Source of the DNA: Casuarina equisetifolia
Lineage: Eukaryota; Streptophyta; Magnoliopsida; Fagales; Casuarinaceae
Length of the DNA stretch: 64,000 nucleotides
Reading direction: 5' to 3'
NCBI GenBank assembly: GCA_028551475.1
Contig: CM052357.1
Location: forward strand, 9,037,931 to 9,101,930
The position numbers and the translations under genes are program-made. The notes beneath the pieces were generated by a model. That model saw only the letters and a list, made by a program, of their open reading frames with translations. It was not told the DNA's origin and did no database searches. Below are positions 39,001 through 49,965 of the stretch, one piece after another (position 1 is the first letter of the stretch; each line of letters starts with the position of its first letter).

Positions 39001-42000
39001 ATGGATGTCCATTGACGTTAAATTGACTTCAATTGCAGAAACTTGGGCCATCTGGTCAGCAAAATGCCACGAGATGTGGTCTTTGGTGGGTAGAGATGTT
39101 AAAGACAAGAGATCAGTATAAAGATGCAGCCGGTGTGTACTTTCGTATTTGTGGTGAGGTAATATGCACTCCTCTTCTATCTAAAATTTAGAGAAATTTT
39201 TTTTCTGCCTGTAACAACTTTCTTTTCTTAGGAACCTTTGCATTCAGGTGTAATGCTCGAGCAAGCATCTTATTGTTATTTGTTATCAAAACCTCCTATG
39301 TTACGCAAGTTTGGGTTCCATCTTGTTCTTTCTGGTGATCGCTACAAAAAGTGTGATCAGGTATATCACTTACTAAGATGTGGGAAACCAAAGCATAGCT
39401 TGCTAAATGTCTTGATCTCCTTGAAAATTTTTCAAGCTTCTGTTTTCCAGATCAAACATGCTATCCGCACATATAGAAGTGCTGTTTCTGTTTTTGAAGG
39501 AATTACATGGGGTCATATTAAAGATCATGTTCATTTCCATATTGGACAGTAAGCATTACAGACTTGTTGCTTTCTTAATCTTCTTGAATTATGGTATGTG
39601 CCATGTGCAAAAGTTATATGTGAAACCTTGTGGTTTAGGTGGTATGCTATTCTTGGAATGTACGATCTGGCTGTCAAGCATATGTTGGAAGTCCTGGCCA
39701 GTAGTCATCAGTCCAAGACAATACAGGAGGTGTTCTTGAGGGACTTTCTTCAAGTAGTTCAGGTGAGTCAGATTTTAGTTATCATCCCTTACAAGTCCAT
39801 TTTTGGCAAGTTGCATGCGCCCATTAGATCTTGAAATTATAACCTCCGTCTCCGACCCATTCTTATGGGAAAGGAATTGCTAAATAGGCACACAGAGTTA
39901 CAAGGTTCTTAGACCTGACACAATTACCTGTTTTTTGCCAACCTGCCTGGTCCAGCTGGGTTTAGGCTTGACCTTGACCCCCTTGGTGATTGGTTTCAGA
40001 AGCTTGAGAAATGGGAAAGTAGAAAATCCCGATTGGAAAGTGCCTCCATTTATGAGAAGAGGAAATAGGAAAAATAATGACCATTAAGATCCTATTAGAA
40101 ATAGGCAAAGACATTCTGCCCAATTTCTGCTTGAAATTCTTAAAGGAATAAAAAGCCAATGGTGGTTGCACTGCAGTGGTCTTTGTTCTCCATATTCAAT
40201 TAAATTTGGAAGTTAGGTCATAGGTTCAATCCCATATGGTATGAGTTGTATTGCTTATTAACGAATCTAAAGTTTAGCACTTTATGCTTTTCATTGTAAT
40301 GACTATCAGCAATTTAATTTGAGTCAACTCAACTTGCTCAGTCGGTAGCCAAGGTGGCCTGCGGTCTCTTGGTCCCATGTTCAACACCCCACTCTGGAAA
40401 ATCTCCCTTTACCTAACTTAGTTAAAAAAAAAAAAAACGATAAAACTGACTATGAACAATTTAAATGTCACTTAAATTTCTGATTTTTGTGAGCTTTTGC
40501 TGAAGTTTTACACTTTTTTCTCTGTTAATGTAGAAGACAGGTAAAACATTTGAGGTGTTGAAACTGCAGCTTCCAAAGGTCAACATCCCCTCACTTAAGG
40601 TTGTTTTTGACGATCATCGAACTTATGCGTCACCTGCTGCCGTAAGTTGATCTATGTGGCTAGCCTTGTTGACTTGTCAATTTTATTTTTCATATTTGTG
40701 AAGAATGAAACACGCAACACCACACCCCACAAATCCTTCCCCCCCCCCCCCCCCCCCCCCAACACACACACACACACACACACACACACCCCAAAAAAAA
40801 AACAAAAAAGAAAACACATGGTGTGCTGTAGCAGTTGGCAGTCATGGTGACAACTAGTCCTTCGACTTTTGCCCTGCATCTGGTAGCATATTCATTGAAA
40901 TGGTATGTGGTTGGGCTAGGGAGTTCTGGTACAAATTATGCTTTCTGTACTTTAAAGTCGATGAAGTCATGGGTTTAAGATTCACAAGTTCCATGATTTT
41001 GTCAAGTTAAACAAAGTAAATGTCTAATCTGTTAAAAAGAAAAAGTGATTGGGTGAGTGTCTCTCTGAAATTTTATGATATTTTTTAAATAAAGTATCTT
41101 GTTGTCACTTTTCAAGACTTCTAATGAAAATATCATAAAAAATTACTCATACCAAGTGATTTTGTGTGTCTTAGAAGTTACAAAAGTTGTAAACACTGTG
41201 AATGAGGTACAGATCATAGTTTATCTATTAATAAATGTGGTGAAGCATAGATCACAGTTTTTACTTATATTTTGATGTTCTAAGAATGTATACATAATCT
41301 CACTTCTTGGTCCACTGGCTTTGCTTAAGTATGGCACTTTTGAAGTGGTTTTGACTTGATGCATGCTGGTAGTTGACGTTATGGTTCATTTAAAACATTC
41401 CAGGCTAAGGTTAAAGAAAGTTTGTGGAATTCTTTAGAGGAGGACATGGTCCCATCAATTTCTGCCGTGAAGACTAATTGGCTGGACTCACATTCAAAGC
41501 TTATCCCCAAAAAGTACAGAGAATCAAATGTTTGTGTAGCAGGAGGTATGAAGGTGATAGAATTTTATATGAAGTTGCATTAGCAAACGATATCCCAGCA
41601 CATTGTAAATAATGTAGCATTACATTACTTCTAATATCTTGCCAATGTTTAAGGACAGACTACAAATTCTGCCCCTGGGCTGGGCCAAAGGACATGGACA
41701 TTTACTCCTTCTCCCATTTCGTTTGTCCATCTTTGTAAATTAATTACTGCCTGCGTTCATAAAGTCTATTCTCTTGTGAAGTTGCATGCTATTTTCAAAA
41801 AACCAATGCTATTTTCAAAAAACCATTTTATCTTCTTGAAAATGTAGAACATTTTTTTTTTAAAATATTATCCCACCAATTTTTTAGATGTAATCCTCAC
41901 AGAAAATGGTTTTCATTTTTTATTTTGTTTTCAAGACACTTTAAAACGGAAATAAAAAACTTAAAAATGCATTTGTTAATTATTTTCTTGAAAACAAATT

Positions 42001-45000
42001 TGTTAACTAGTTTGATGTCATAACTGTGTCGAGGTAGCTGCTTGGATAGTTTAGTAACAGTGATCACGTGAGTATACCATGGCATTGACATATATTTAAT
42101 TATTTGCAGAAGCAGTGAAGGTAGATATTGAATTCAAAAATCCACTGCAAATCCCTCTTTCCATCTCTAGTGCTTCCCTGATATGTGAGGTTTCTGAAAA
42201 ACCTGATGAATTGGGATCTGGTTAGTTACTATCAGTTGTTATTTTTATCTATCATTTATACCTTTTTCTTGTCCAAAGTATTTCTATTTGTCAGAAAAGC
42301 AATTGTTTTCTCATTATTGGTGCAGATACAAGTAGCTCAAATTTAGAGCTTCAGAATGATGATGACTTTAAAACTTTGACAACCAGTAGGTACGCTGAAT
42401 TTTTCCCGCAGTGGGTGTCTGTGTCTATGCGGTGTTTCTTTTACCTTGTTATAACTTTAAGTGCTAAGGTGGTTCTCTGCTTGCTAATTGCAGGAGTTCG
42501 AGCTCTGAAAACTCTTCATTTACTTTGTCCGAGGTTGACTTTTTGTTAGGAGGGGATGAAACGACTATGGTGAGTTGTTGATGGGAACAGTTGAATATAT
42601 ACTTGAAAATCTTGTTTCCACGCAAATATTTAATTTATTATATCTTACTACTTTGGAAAGTTTGGCCCACCCAAGTGTTGGCCTGGGAGAGTTTTTTGGA
42701 TACTGTAGTAAGTCCTTACCTCTATCAGTCTGCTCTTAAAGTTGAAACCATGCAATTAATCATGACAGCTCAAGACTTTTACATTGTACTAGACATGGGT
42801 CGCCTTGTAATTTTACTACCAGAATACTATCTTATTGTTCTCACCGGTGCTTAGTGGTTGGAATGAAGATTGCTGTAATTTTCTTTTCTTTCTTGTTTGT
42901 TTTTTTTTTGTTTGTTTGTCAGTTCTTCCTCTTTAAACACTTCTAGATTGTTTGTATACTAGTCATAACTTATAATTGCTCTAGCTCTGATTGATGTGTC
43001 ACTTCCCTTTAATAAATTAATACTGGCAAATTTGAGATCATAGTGATGAGTCATGTAATCTACTGGGTTTTGCCATAGGAGCTAGTATGGACCGTGGGAG
43101 TGTAACTTCAAGACATTCCTGAATAAAACAGACAAATCTGAAGAAATTATGATTACAGGGTGCATTAAACAATCCAGAATTGGACTTTACAGCTAGCGTT
43201 GCAGCACTTTGTAGAATGAGTCGAAAAAAAATCCTGTCCTAGATGTAAATAGTTCTGATTCTTATAAGACACTTTTTCTCCAAGGGCTTTAACTTGCAAA
43301 GCATTAGTGATGTAAAAATTTACTCATTAAGTTCTGATTTTCCCCCAAATTTCAAAACATTCGTTCTTGAAGTATCAAACTGCTTCAGACATACATCAAA
43401 TTGAAAGTAGTTATACCTGCTTGTTTGAGCAAAATGTCCTTACTATACTTTTTCTCAGGTACAACTAACAGTAACTCCAAAAGTTGAAGGCATTCTACAA
43501 ATTGTTGGTGTTAGGTGGAAATTGTCAGGTTCAGTAGTTGGTTTTCACAACTTTGAACCAAACCATATGAAGAAAAAAAATGCCAAGAGAAGAAGGAAAG
43601 CTAAGCATTCTCCCGGTGACAGCCTGAAGTTTGTAGTAATCAAGGTGCCCCCTCTTGATTGCTCTCTTTTCCCTCTCGTTTCTTTCCTTTTATTCTCCCT
43701 CTTACACCTCCAGTGCTTGTGGCATAGACTAAGAAAGAGCAATTGTTCTTTTTTTTCCTTTTTCCTTTTTCTTTTTTCTTTTTCCTTCCCTCTCTCTCTA
43801 TTTTTCTAATTGCCCAGAGTCTACCCAAGCTTGAGGGCTTCATTCATTCACTACCTGAAAAGGCATATGTAGGAGACATGCGGCATCTAGTTTTGGAGTT
43901 GAGGAACCAATCAGAGTTTACTGTCCAGGTATCATAACACTCATCTGGTGTCATTGTTGACCTTGAATTTTCAAAAAATTGTATGGGCTGACATTGTATT
44001 AGCCATTCATAACTGCATTCAAAGTTTTGTACTTGTTTCTGGCCTGGCCCCAACTTATCAGCTGTATGCCTTGATGTGTGTATATTATGTTTACTGAATC
44101 TATTATTTGGCAGAATCTAAAGATGAAGGTTAGCCATCCTAGATTCCTGAGCATAGGGAATCAGGAAAATTTGAAATCAGAATTTCCTTCTTGCTTAGAA
44201 AAGAAGACAGATTCTGAGCAAAATGTTGTACATGCTGCTGCAAACGATTTGTCTCAGACTGTGTTTCTGTTTCCCAAGGTCAGTGATAATTGTCTCTGTT
44301 GTGCATTGCCTTTGGAATATTTTCAATTAGTGACAGAAAACATTTGCAGGCAAATTTGGTCTTATGGCTCACATTTATCTGTCTTTCAGGACACTTCAGT
44401 TGAAAGCAAAACACCCTTATTGTGGCCTCTTTGGTTTCGGGCAGCTGTTCCTGGTCACATTTCTTTGTACATAACTGTATATTATGAGATGGAAGGCATA
44501 CCAAGGATCATGAAATACCGTACTTTACGCATGCATTATGAGTTGCAGGTGTGTGCTTTCTGAAAGATGGAATGCATTGATTTGTTTTGCTTCTCCTGTT
44601 TTTAGTGTAAAGTAGCTTGAATTAGGAAAAGTAAGGTTTTCTTCATGGTTACTTGGCCCAATAATTACGAAGTTCCTTCAGTAACAGTGAGCTATAGTTT
44701 TATGTATGGTCAAGATCTTATTTACTTATGAAGATCTTGGGATTTTGGCTTGACATGTAATCCTCTGTTAATAAAATATCTCTTTGATAAGCAATATCTT
44801 CATATTCAGTGTATAAAGGAAATTTGTTGGTGAATATTGCTGCCAGTGCTGAGTGGTGAATGAATTGAAACACTTCATTGCTTGTTTACAAGAGAGTTCT
44901 CTTTATTGATATTGTTCTTTACTGAAAGTTCGTTGTGTGATAATGCCAAAAAAGTCACTAATTTGTTGAGTTGGGAAGAAGATATTAGGTTATATAGCAC

Positions 45001-47608
45001 ACAAGTTATCTGGGATACCATGCTTCTATTTAAAGTATGACTCTTTGGAGAGAGAATAATTAATTAGGTGTTAAAAGCGGTTGAGCATTCTTCAATGAAA
45101 TCTTTATTTGTGAGATCCTTAATGAACTAAACAAGCTACCGTAGGGAGTGTCATATTCCTTTTTTGTATTGTAGGGCATAATTTGGAGGCAGAACTACAG
45201 CATACCAGCTGTATACTTCAACATCTCCTTTTCCTCTAGTGCAACTCTTATTACTTTGCACAAAACTAAAAATACTGCGTCAAGCTAATATTGATAACTC
45301 TGCACAGGCGTTACCATCATTGGACGTATCATTCCAAATCAGTCCTTGTCCATCGAGGTTGCAAGAGTTCCTTGTGCGCATGGATGTTGTCAACAGTACT
45401 AGCTCAGAGAGTTTCCATGTTCATCAGTTGTCAGCCATCGGGCACCAGTGGGAAATCTCAATGCTTCAGCATGTTGATACCATTTTCCCTTCACAATCTT
45501 TACTGGCTGGTCAAGCATTGTCTTGTTTCTTCATGCTCAAGGTTGGTACTCTATATATGTGCACCTTGTGCATGTCACCGTCAAACGATTCTGAAGGTCT
45601 GATAAAATAATCTGGGTTTTTTATTTTAAATAACACAGTACTCTTGTACAAGACGCATGTTCAGACCGCAAACCTTATATCATGGGATGCTTAAGCCTCA
45701 TGGTCTTAGGATACACATATCGCTCCTTCTCTGTTATTTTGCAGCATGCTTGTTCACTAATGAGATTGTAATAATTGGTTTTTCCACATCCGATTTCTTT
45801 GTTTTCTTTGAGTTACAATCCTGTTTCCACAAATTATGTTCTAATTGAACTATCTTCTGGTACCAGAGTCGGAAGTCATTAACTTCGCAAGACAAAATAT
45901 CTAGCCTTTCCCCACTCCTTGGAAGTGATGTGAGACTGGGTCCTCAGAGTGGTACTGGACCACTTTTCGACATTTGTAGTTCACCACTTGCTGATTTCCA
46001 CCATTATGAAAGATTGCACCAGGAAATGCCACATCAGGTTGAGTACTTTCTTGCCACTATTGTCTAATCTTGTTGATGTCTAAGTGCACTGGATTAACTT
46101 CTTGAATTTACTGTCTTATACATCTGTATGGTGCAGTGAGATTATTATTATTTGGTATCATTAACGCCACTGGCACTTCAGTTCTTTTGAAATTGGGATC
46201 TGAATCATTTCATGATTAGAAATGGTGGTCATAGTATCCTTTGATTGAAGAATAGAATTGCAATATCTTGATTGCATCATATTTTTTCGAGCAACAGTGC
46301 AGATGTGATGAGTATGCAAGGATTGAAAAAATAAGAATAAAGATTAATAAGAGATGACTTGAGAAAAAAAAAGCAGAAAATTATTCACTATTTCTGGACT
46401 GCTGAATATCCCATTAAAAACATTTGAAACTAATATGAAATTGCGCACACATGCTCAAAGGAAAAAAAGATTAATTTCGACCATCCTGGGGTTAGTGTTC
46501 GTTGTCTTTCCAGTAGATTAGTGTCATCAGTATTATTGTACACTATCATACATCTTGTGTGCTGTGCATGCAGAAAGAGGCTTGTGTAGCAATATGATAA
46601 ACCCTTTCTATTACTCTGCAACTTTACTTCAATAACCTCTGGCTCTTAGCCTCGTATAAGTTGTAACTCTAGACTAAGGTTATGGAATCTAGATGACAAT
46701 TGCAGAGAAAGCTATCCTCAGGTTTCTCTTAATTAGAGAAAAAGTGTTTCTGGTCCAAGTTTAGAAGGATGTACACTTTTGTTTGCTGCTCTTTTCCTTT
46801 ACTTCTTTGAACTTTTTATTTTTGCATGGACCAGGGAGACCCGAACATGGTTGACTTCATCCTGATCTCTCGGCCCGTGAAGAATGACATCAGTCCTGGG
46901 GTTTCAAGTCCACCTCAAGTTTTTTCTTACCATGCATGTTACTGCAGGCAAGTTCTGGTCCAAAACTATAGTTCTTGATCAGAAATATATAACTAATACA
47001 AATTCTTTTTCCCTTTAACTGTCATTTCGTTTTTCTTTCGCATTGTACTACAGTAACCTTTTTTCATTTCTTAAATACGTAGTACTTCAAGCACAAGCCC
47101 AATATCATGGCAAGTGGAGGGCCCTCAAACACTGTACCATGACTTCTCTGCTTCCATCTGCGAAGTCAGTTTAAGGATGATTATTTACAACTCAGCAGAT
47201 GCTGCTGTATCCGTACGTATTAACACCTTTGATTCCACCAATTCTAGTGAAGGAACTGCCGTTCTATCTTCATCTTCTGCGGACCAAGTAGGCTGGCGTG
47301 ATGCTTCAGCGGTGAATGACATTAAGATTACACCTTCTGATACCCCCGTAAAGTTTCCGGCACTGGAGAGTGTCCCCGCCTTCATTTGGTCAGGGACGAG
47401 CTCTACCAGACTCCAACTTGAGCCAATGTCCACATCCGAAATCCCTCTTCAGATTTGTGTATTCTCTCCTGGGATACACAATCTGGCGAACTATTCTTTG
47501 CATTGGAATATTTTATCCCCCAACGACCCAGGAAATCAGAAGGGGGCGAGTCAGTCTTCAGGAACATGCCAAGGATATCCATATTATCTCAGTGTTCAAT
47601 CGGCTTGA
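33028..47608 (+). CDS. TRAPPC8: Trafficking protein particle complex subunit 8 (TRAPPC8/TRS85 homologue)
   Basis: TRAPPC8/Trs85 is a large specific subunit of TRAPP, a tethering complex and Rab exchange factor in ER-Golgi traffic and autophagy. Seen: the family start MDPANTPLGRMLLEEITPVVMV, WFEYFNKELVRSMSFSDHE, the LRDYELALSNYRL repeat region, KAWKRYAGVQEMMGLT and IKDHVHFHIGQWYAI, and a beta-rich C-terminal half. Twenty-eight exons: 33028-33187, 33301-33395, 33931-34024, 34325-34429, 34570-34732, 35454-35574, 35700-35762, 35883-35963, 36076-36170, 36262-36412, 37711-37797, 39039-39158, 39232-39360, 39451-39548, 39639-39762, 40534-40641, 41404-41545, 42110-42220, 42326-42389, 42494-42569, 43459-43644, 43818-43928, 44114-44278, 44390-44548, 45308-45541, 45867-46037, 46835-46947, 47083-47608. 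They join in frame to 1283 aa (Arabidopsis about 1270). Intron 27 has a GC donor. The least certain junction is the start of exon 8, where the acceptor has a weak pyrimidine tract. Confidence 0.93.
40167..40240 (+). mobile_element. Possible second SINE-like element (TRAPPC8 intron 15)
   Basis: A box-A-like GCACTGCAGTGGT (about 40168-40180) is followed by a clear box-B-like GGTTCAATCCC (40223-40233). The spacing (about 55) is longer than in the other two elements and no poly-A tail is obvious, so this is weaker. Confidence 0.3.
40330..40437 (+). mobile_element. tRNA-derived SINE-like element with poly-A tail (TRAPPC8 intron 15)
   Basis: Box-A-like TTGCTCAGTCGG (40334-40345) and box-B-like GTTCAACACCCC (40379-40390) are 45 bases apart. 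A short unique body follows, then A14 (40424-40437). Head, body and A-tail in this order are the layout of a tRNA-type SINE. It shares its box-B core and box spacing with 30787-30866. Target-site duplications were not identified. Confidence 0.55.
40739..40788. repeat. C22 homopolymer followed by (AC)n microsatellite
   Basis: Twenty-two C (40739-40760) run into about fourteen AC units (to 40788), then an A-rich stretch. It lies at the start of TRAPPC8 intron 16 (40642-41403), about 100 bases after the donor. Confidence 0.85.
46948..47082 (+). other. GC-AG intron (TRAPPC8 intron 27)
   Basis: The exon ends in CAG and the intron starts GCAAGT, the consensus GC donor. Joining to 47083 gives HACYC-S-TSSTSPISW in phase with the long final exon. 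Splicing at the GT five bases further on would throw the last exon out of frame. Confidence 0.88.
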
Positions 47609-48555
47609 GGATCATACCGTGTGGACTGGTATTACAAAGTTTTCAGTATATAGTGTTTTAACGTATTTTTCACAGCAATAGGAATTGGGAAAAAGCTAGT
47701 GACGGTAGAAAAGGAAATTAATTTTTGTTCTTCTTCATTCTTGGAAGAATAACAGCTGTTGAAGAAAAATGAATTTAATTTTTTCGCCAAATCATGTACA
47801 TGGACGAACCATTTTTGAATGCAGAAATTCGAGTTATTTGTGCGGTGTGATTGATTCCTTGTTCTATCATACGGTTAACGCGGTAGCCCTGAAAAGTTGA
47901 ATCCTGAATCTGTTTTTATTCATATATAATTAAAAATTATCCATCACTGTAGTGTTGACCACGACGGGAGGATCTGACATAAAGCAAGGCGACGAAGTCT
48001 TACCTTTTGTTCACACTTTTTATTCATAGTTTAACTGTCGCTTTACGCAAGATCAATCATTTAAACCAAAAGACGAAGAAGGTAAGAAAGGAGAAGGTAG
48101 AAAAAGTATGAATGGCTGAGCCCCTCCGCCTCCGCCCGACGCGTTTTCCAGCTATGTTTAACGTTGCTTCCGTACCCAAATCTCCCTCCCCGGAACCCCA
48201 AAAAGCGATCCTTTCCATTTCAAGATTCAACCCGTTTCGGCATGATGCTTCCTCTGGTCCTTCCCAGCACGAGTAAACACGGAAACACCCAAAAAAACAT
48301 TCATAAAATCCCGATGCCCCTGTCAGCCATCCACGTCCCTCCACCCCCATTTGACTTCTCCATCTCCTACCAAGACTGACTCGCCCCGAGTTGTGAAGTA
48401 GTTGAACCGGCAGACCCCATTTGACCAGAAGACCCCAACCCCGCCTTCCTAATCCAAAGCTTTAGCTCTCTGTTCTACAATTTCGCTTCTATTGTTCACA
48501 GCCTTGATTTCCTCTGGTTAGCATCGGAAGGAAGAAGAAGTAGAAGAAGAAGAAG
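47609..48555. other. Intergenic: TRAPPC8 3' flank and upstream region of syntaxin copy 1
   Basis: This holds the TRAPPC8 3' UTR on the left and the promoter and leader of the first syntaxin on the right. Just before that ATG is a purine-rich GAAGAA leader (about 48526-48555), a feature also seen before the other two syntaxin copies. A segment about 150-180 bases upstream of the ATG resembles the matching position before copy 2. No other gene seen. Confidence 0.6.
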
Positions 48556-49965
48556 ATGAATGATCTGTTTTCCGGTTCCTTCTCTCGCATCCGAGGCGGG
48601 GATGCCTACCGGGACCAACATGTTATCGAGATGTCATCCACCGCCGCCGAGTCCACCGGCATCAACCTGGACAAGTTCTTCGCCGACGTTGAGGGCGTGA
48701 AGGACGAGCTTAAGGAGCTGGAGCGGCTCAATCAGGCCCTCCGCAGCGCCCACGAGCAGAGCGTTACGCTCCACAACGCCAAGGCTGTCAAGGACATCCG
48801 CTCCCGTATGGACGCCGACGTCGCGCTCGCCCTCAAGAAGGCCAAGCTCGTCAAGGTCAAGCTCGAGGCCCTCGACCGATCTAACGCCGCCAACCGGAGT
48901 CTCCCCGGCTGCGGGCCCGGTTCGTCCTCTGATCGGACTCGGACCTCCGTCGTGAACGGCCTCAGGAAGAAGCTCAAAGACTCCATGGAAAGCTTCAATG
49001 GCCTCCGGCAGCTGATCTCGTCCGAGTATCGGGAGACGGTACAGCGGAGGTACTTCACCGTCACCGGTGAAAATCCCGATGACAAAACCGTTGACCTTCT
49101 TATCTCCACAGGTGAGACCTGCATAATTTCGAACTTTTAATTTAGTCCTTGTTGGATAAATAAATTTGAATTAAATGTAATATCCATTTTCAGAGCTTTG
49201 TTGATATAACGGGAAAAATGCTGATTATCACCAAGTCAACTGAGATTTTCAGACCACTGACTAGTATCATTATCGATTGTCAACTTGAGCTGTTGGAAAA
49301 TAATAGATGCTAATCGCTTAATCATTAAACAACTTGTGGATTATATTATGGTAACTAAGCATTTGTTCCAACGACTTAAACTTTTGAACAATTACCTAAT
49401 CAATAAACAAGTATGGATTAGTTTATTAAAGTTCAAATTTTTGGTAAAAAAATTCTGGGGTTGATGTCAGTAATTAGGGAAGAAGAACACCTTTTTGTTT
49501 CAAATTAATGGGTCTAAAAGAAAACTAAATGACAATACAGGTGAGAGCGAGACATTCTTGCAGAAGGCCATTCAGGAGCAGGGCAGGGGACAAGTTTTGG
49601 ACACCATACAAGAGATTCAAGAGAGGCATGATGCAGTGAAGGACATGGAGAAGAATCTGAAAGAGCTACACCAGATCTTCTTGGACATGGCCGTTTTGGT
49701 TCAGGCCCAAGGCGAGCAACTGGATGACATCGAGAGTCACGTGGCCAGGGCTAGTTCCTTCGTCAGGGGCGGAGCCCAGCAGTTGCAGACTGCCAGAGTT
49801 CACCAGAAAAACACCCGGAAATGGATGTGTTATGGTATCATACTTTTGCTAGTGATCATCTTGTTTGTGGTGCTTTTTACGCTCAAGCCGTGGCAGAATG
49901 GGAACAACAGCAACAACCCCAGCCCCACCACCAACACTTCTCCTCCTCCTCCTCCTGCAGCATAG
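48556..49965 (+). CDS. Plasma-membrane syntaxin, SYP121/SYP122-type Qa-SNARE (copy 1)
   Basis: A Qa-SNARE that, with a SNAP33-type Qbc-SNARE and VAMP721/722-type R-SNAREs, drives fusion of secretory vesicles at the plasma membrane; family members act in pathogen defence and ion-channel delivery. Two exons, 48556-49111 and 49541-49965, join at a split Gly codon to 326 aa. Seen: the [11 protein letters not shown] start, a Habc region (about residues 30-160) with [13 protein letters not shown], a SNARE motif with the zero-layer Gln at 242 ([12 protein letters not shown]), and a tail anchor (about 280-300). A Lys-Pro-Trp and an Asn/Pro-rich tail of about 25 residues follow, as in SYP121. This is the longest and most typical of the three copies. 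SYP121 and SYP122 cannot be separated from sequence alone; synteny favours SYP122. Confidence 0.95.

Noticed and set aside
48732..49124. Minus-strand 130-codon frame opposite syntaxin copy 1 (similar ones oppose copies 2 and 3)
   Set aside because: It recurs antisense to each copy because the GC-rich coding exon lacks stops on the other strand; it is not an independent gene.
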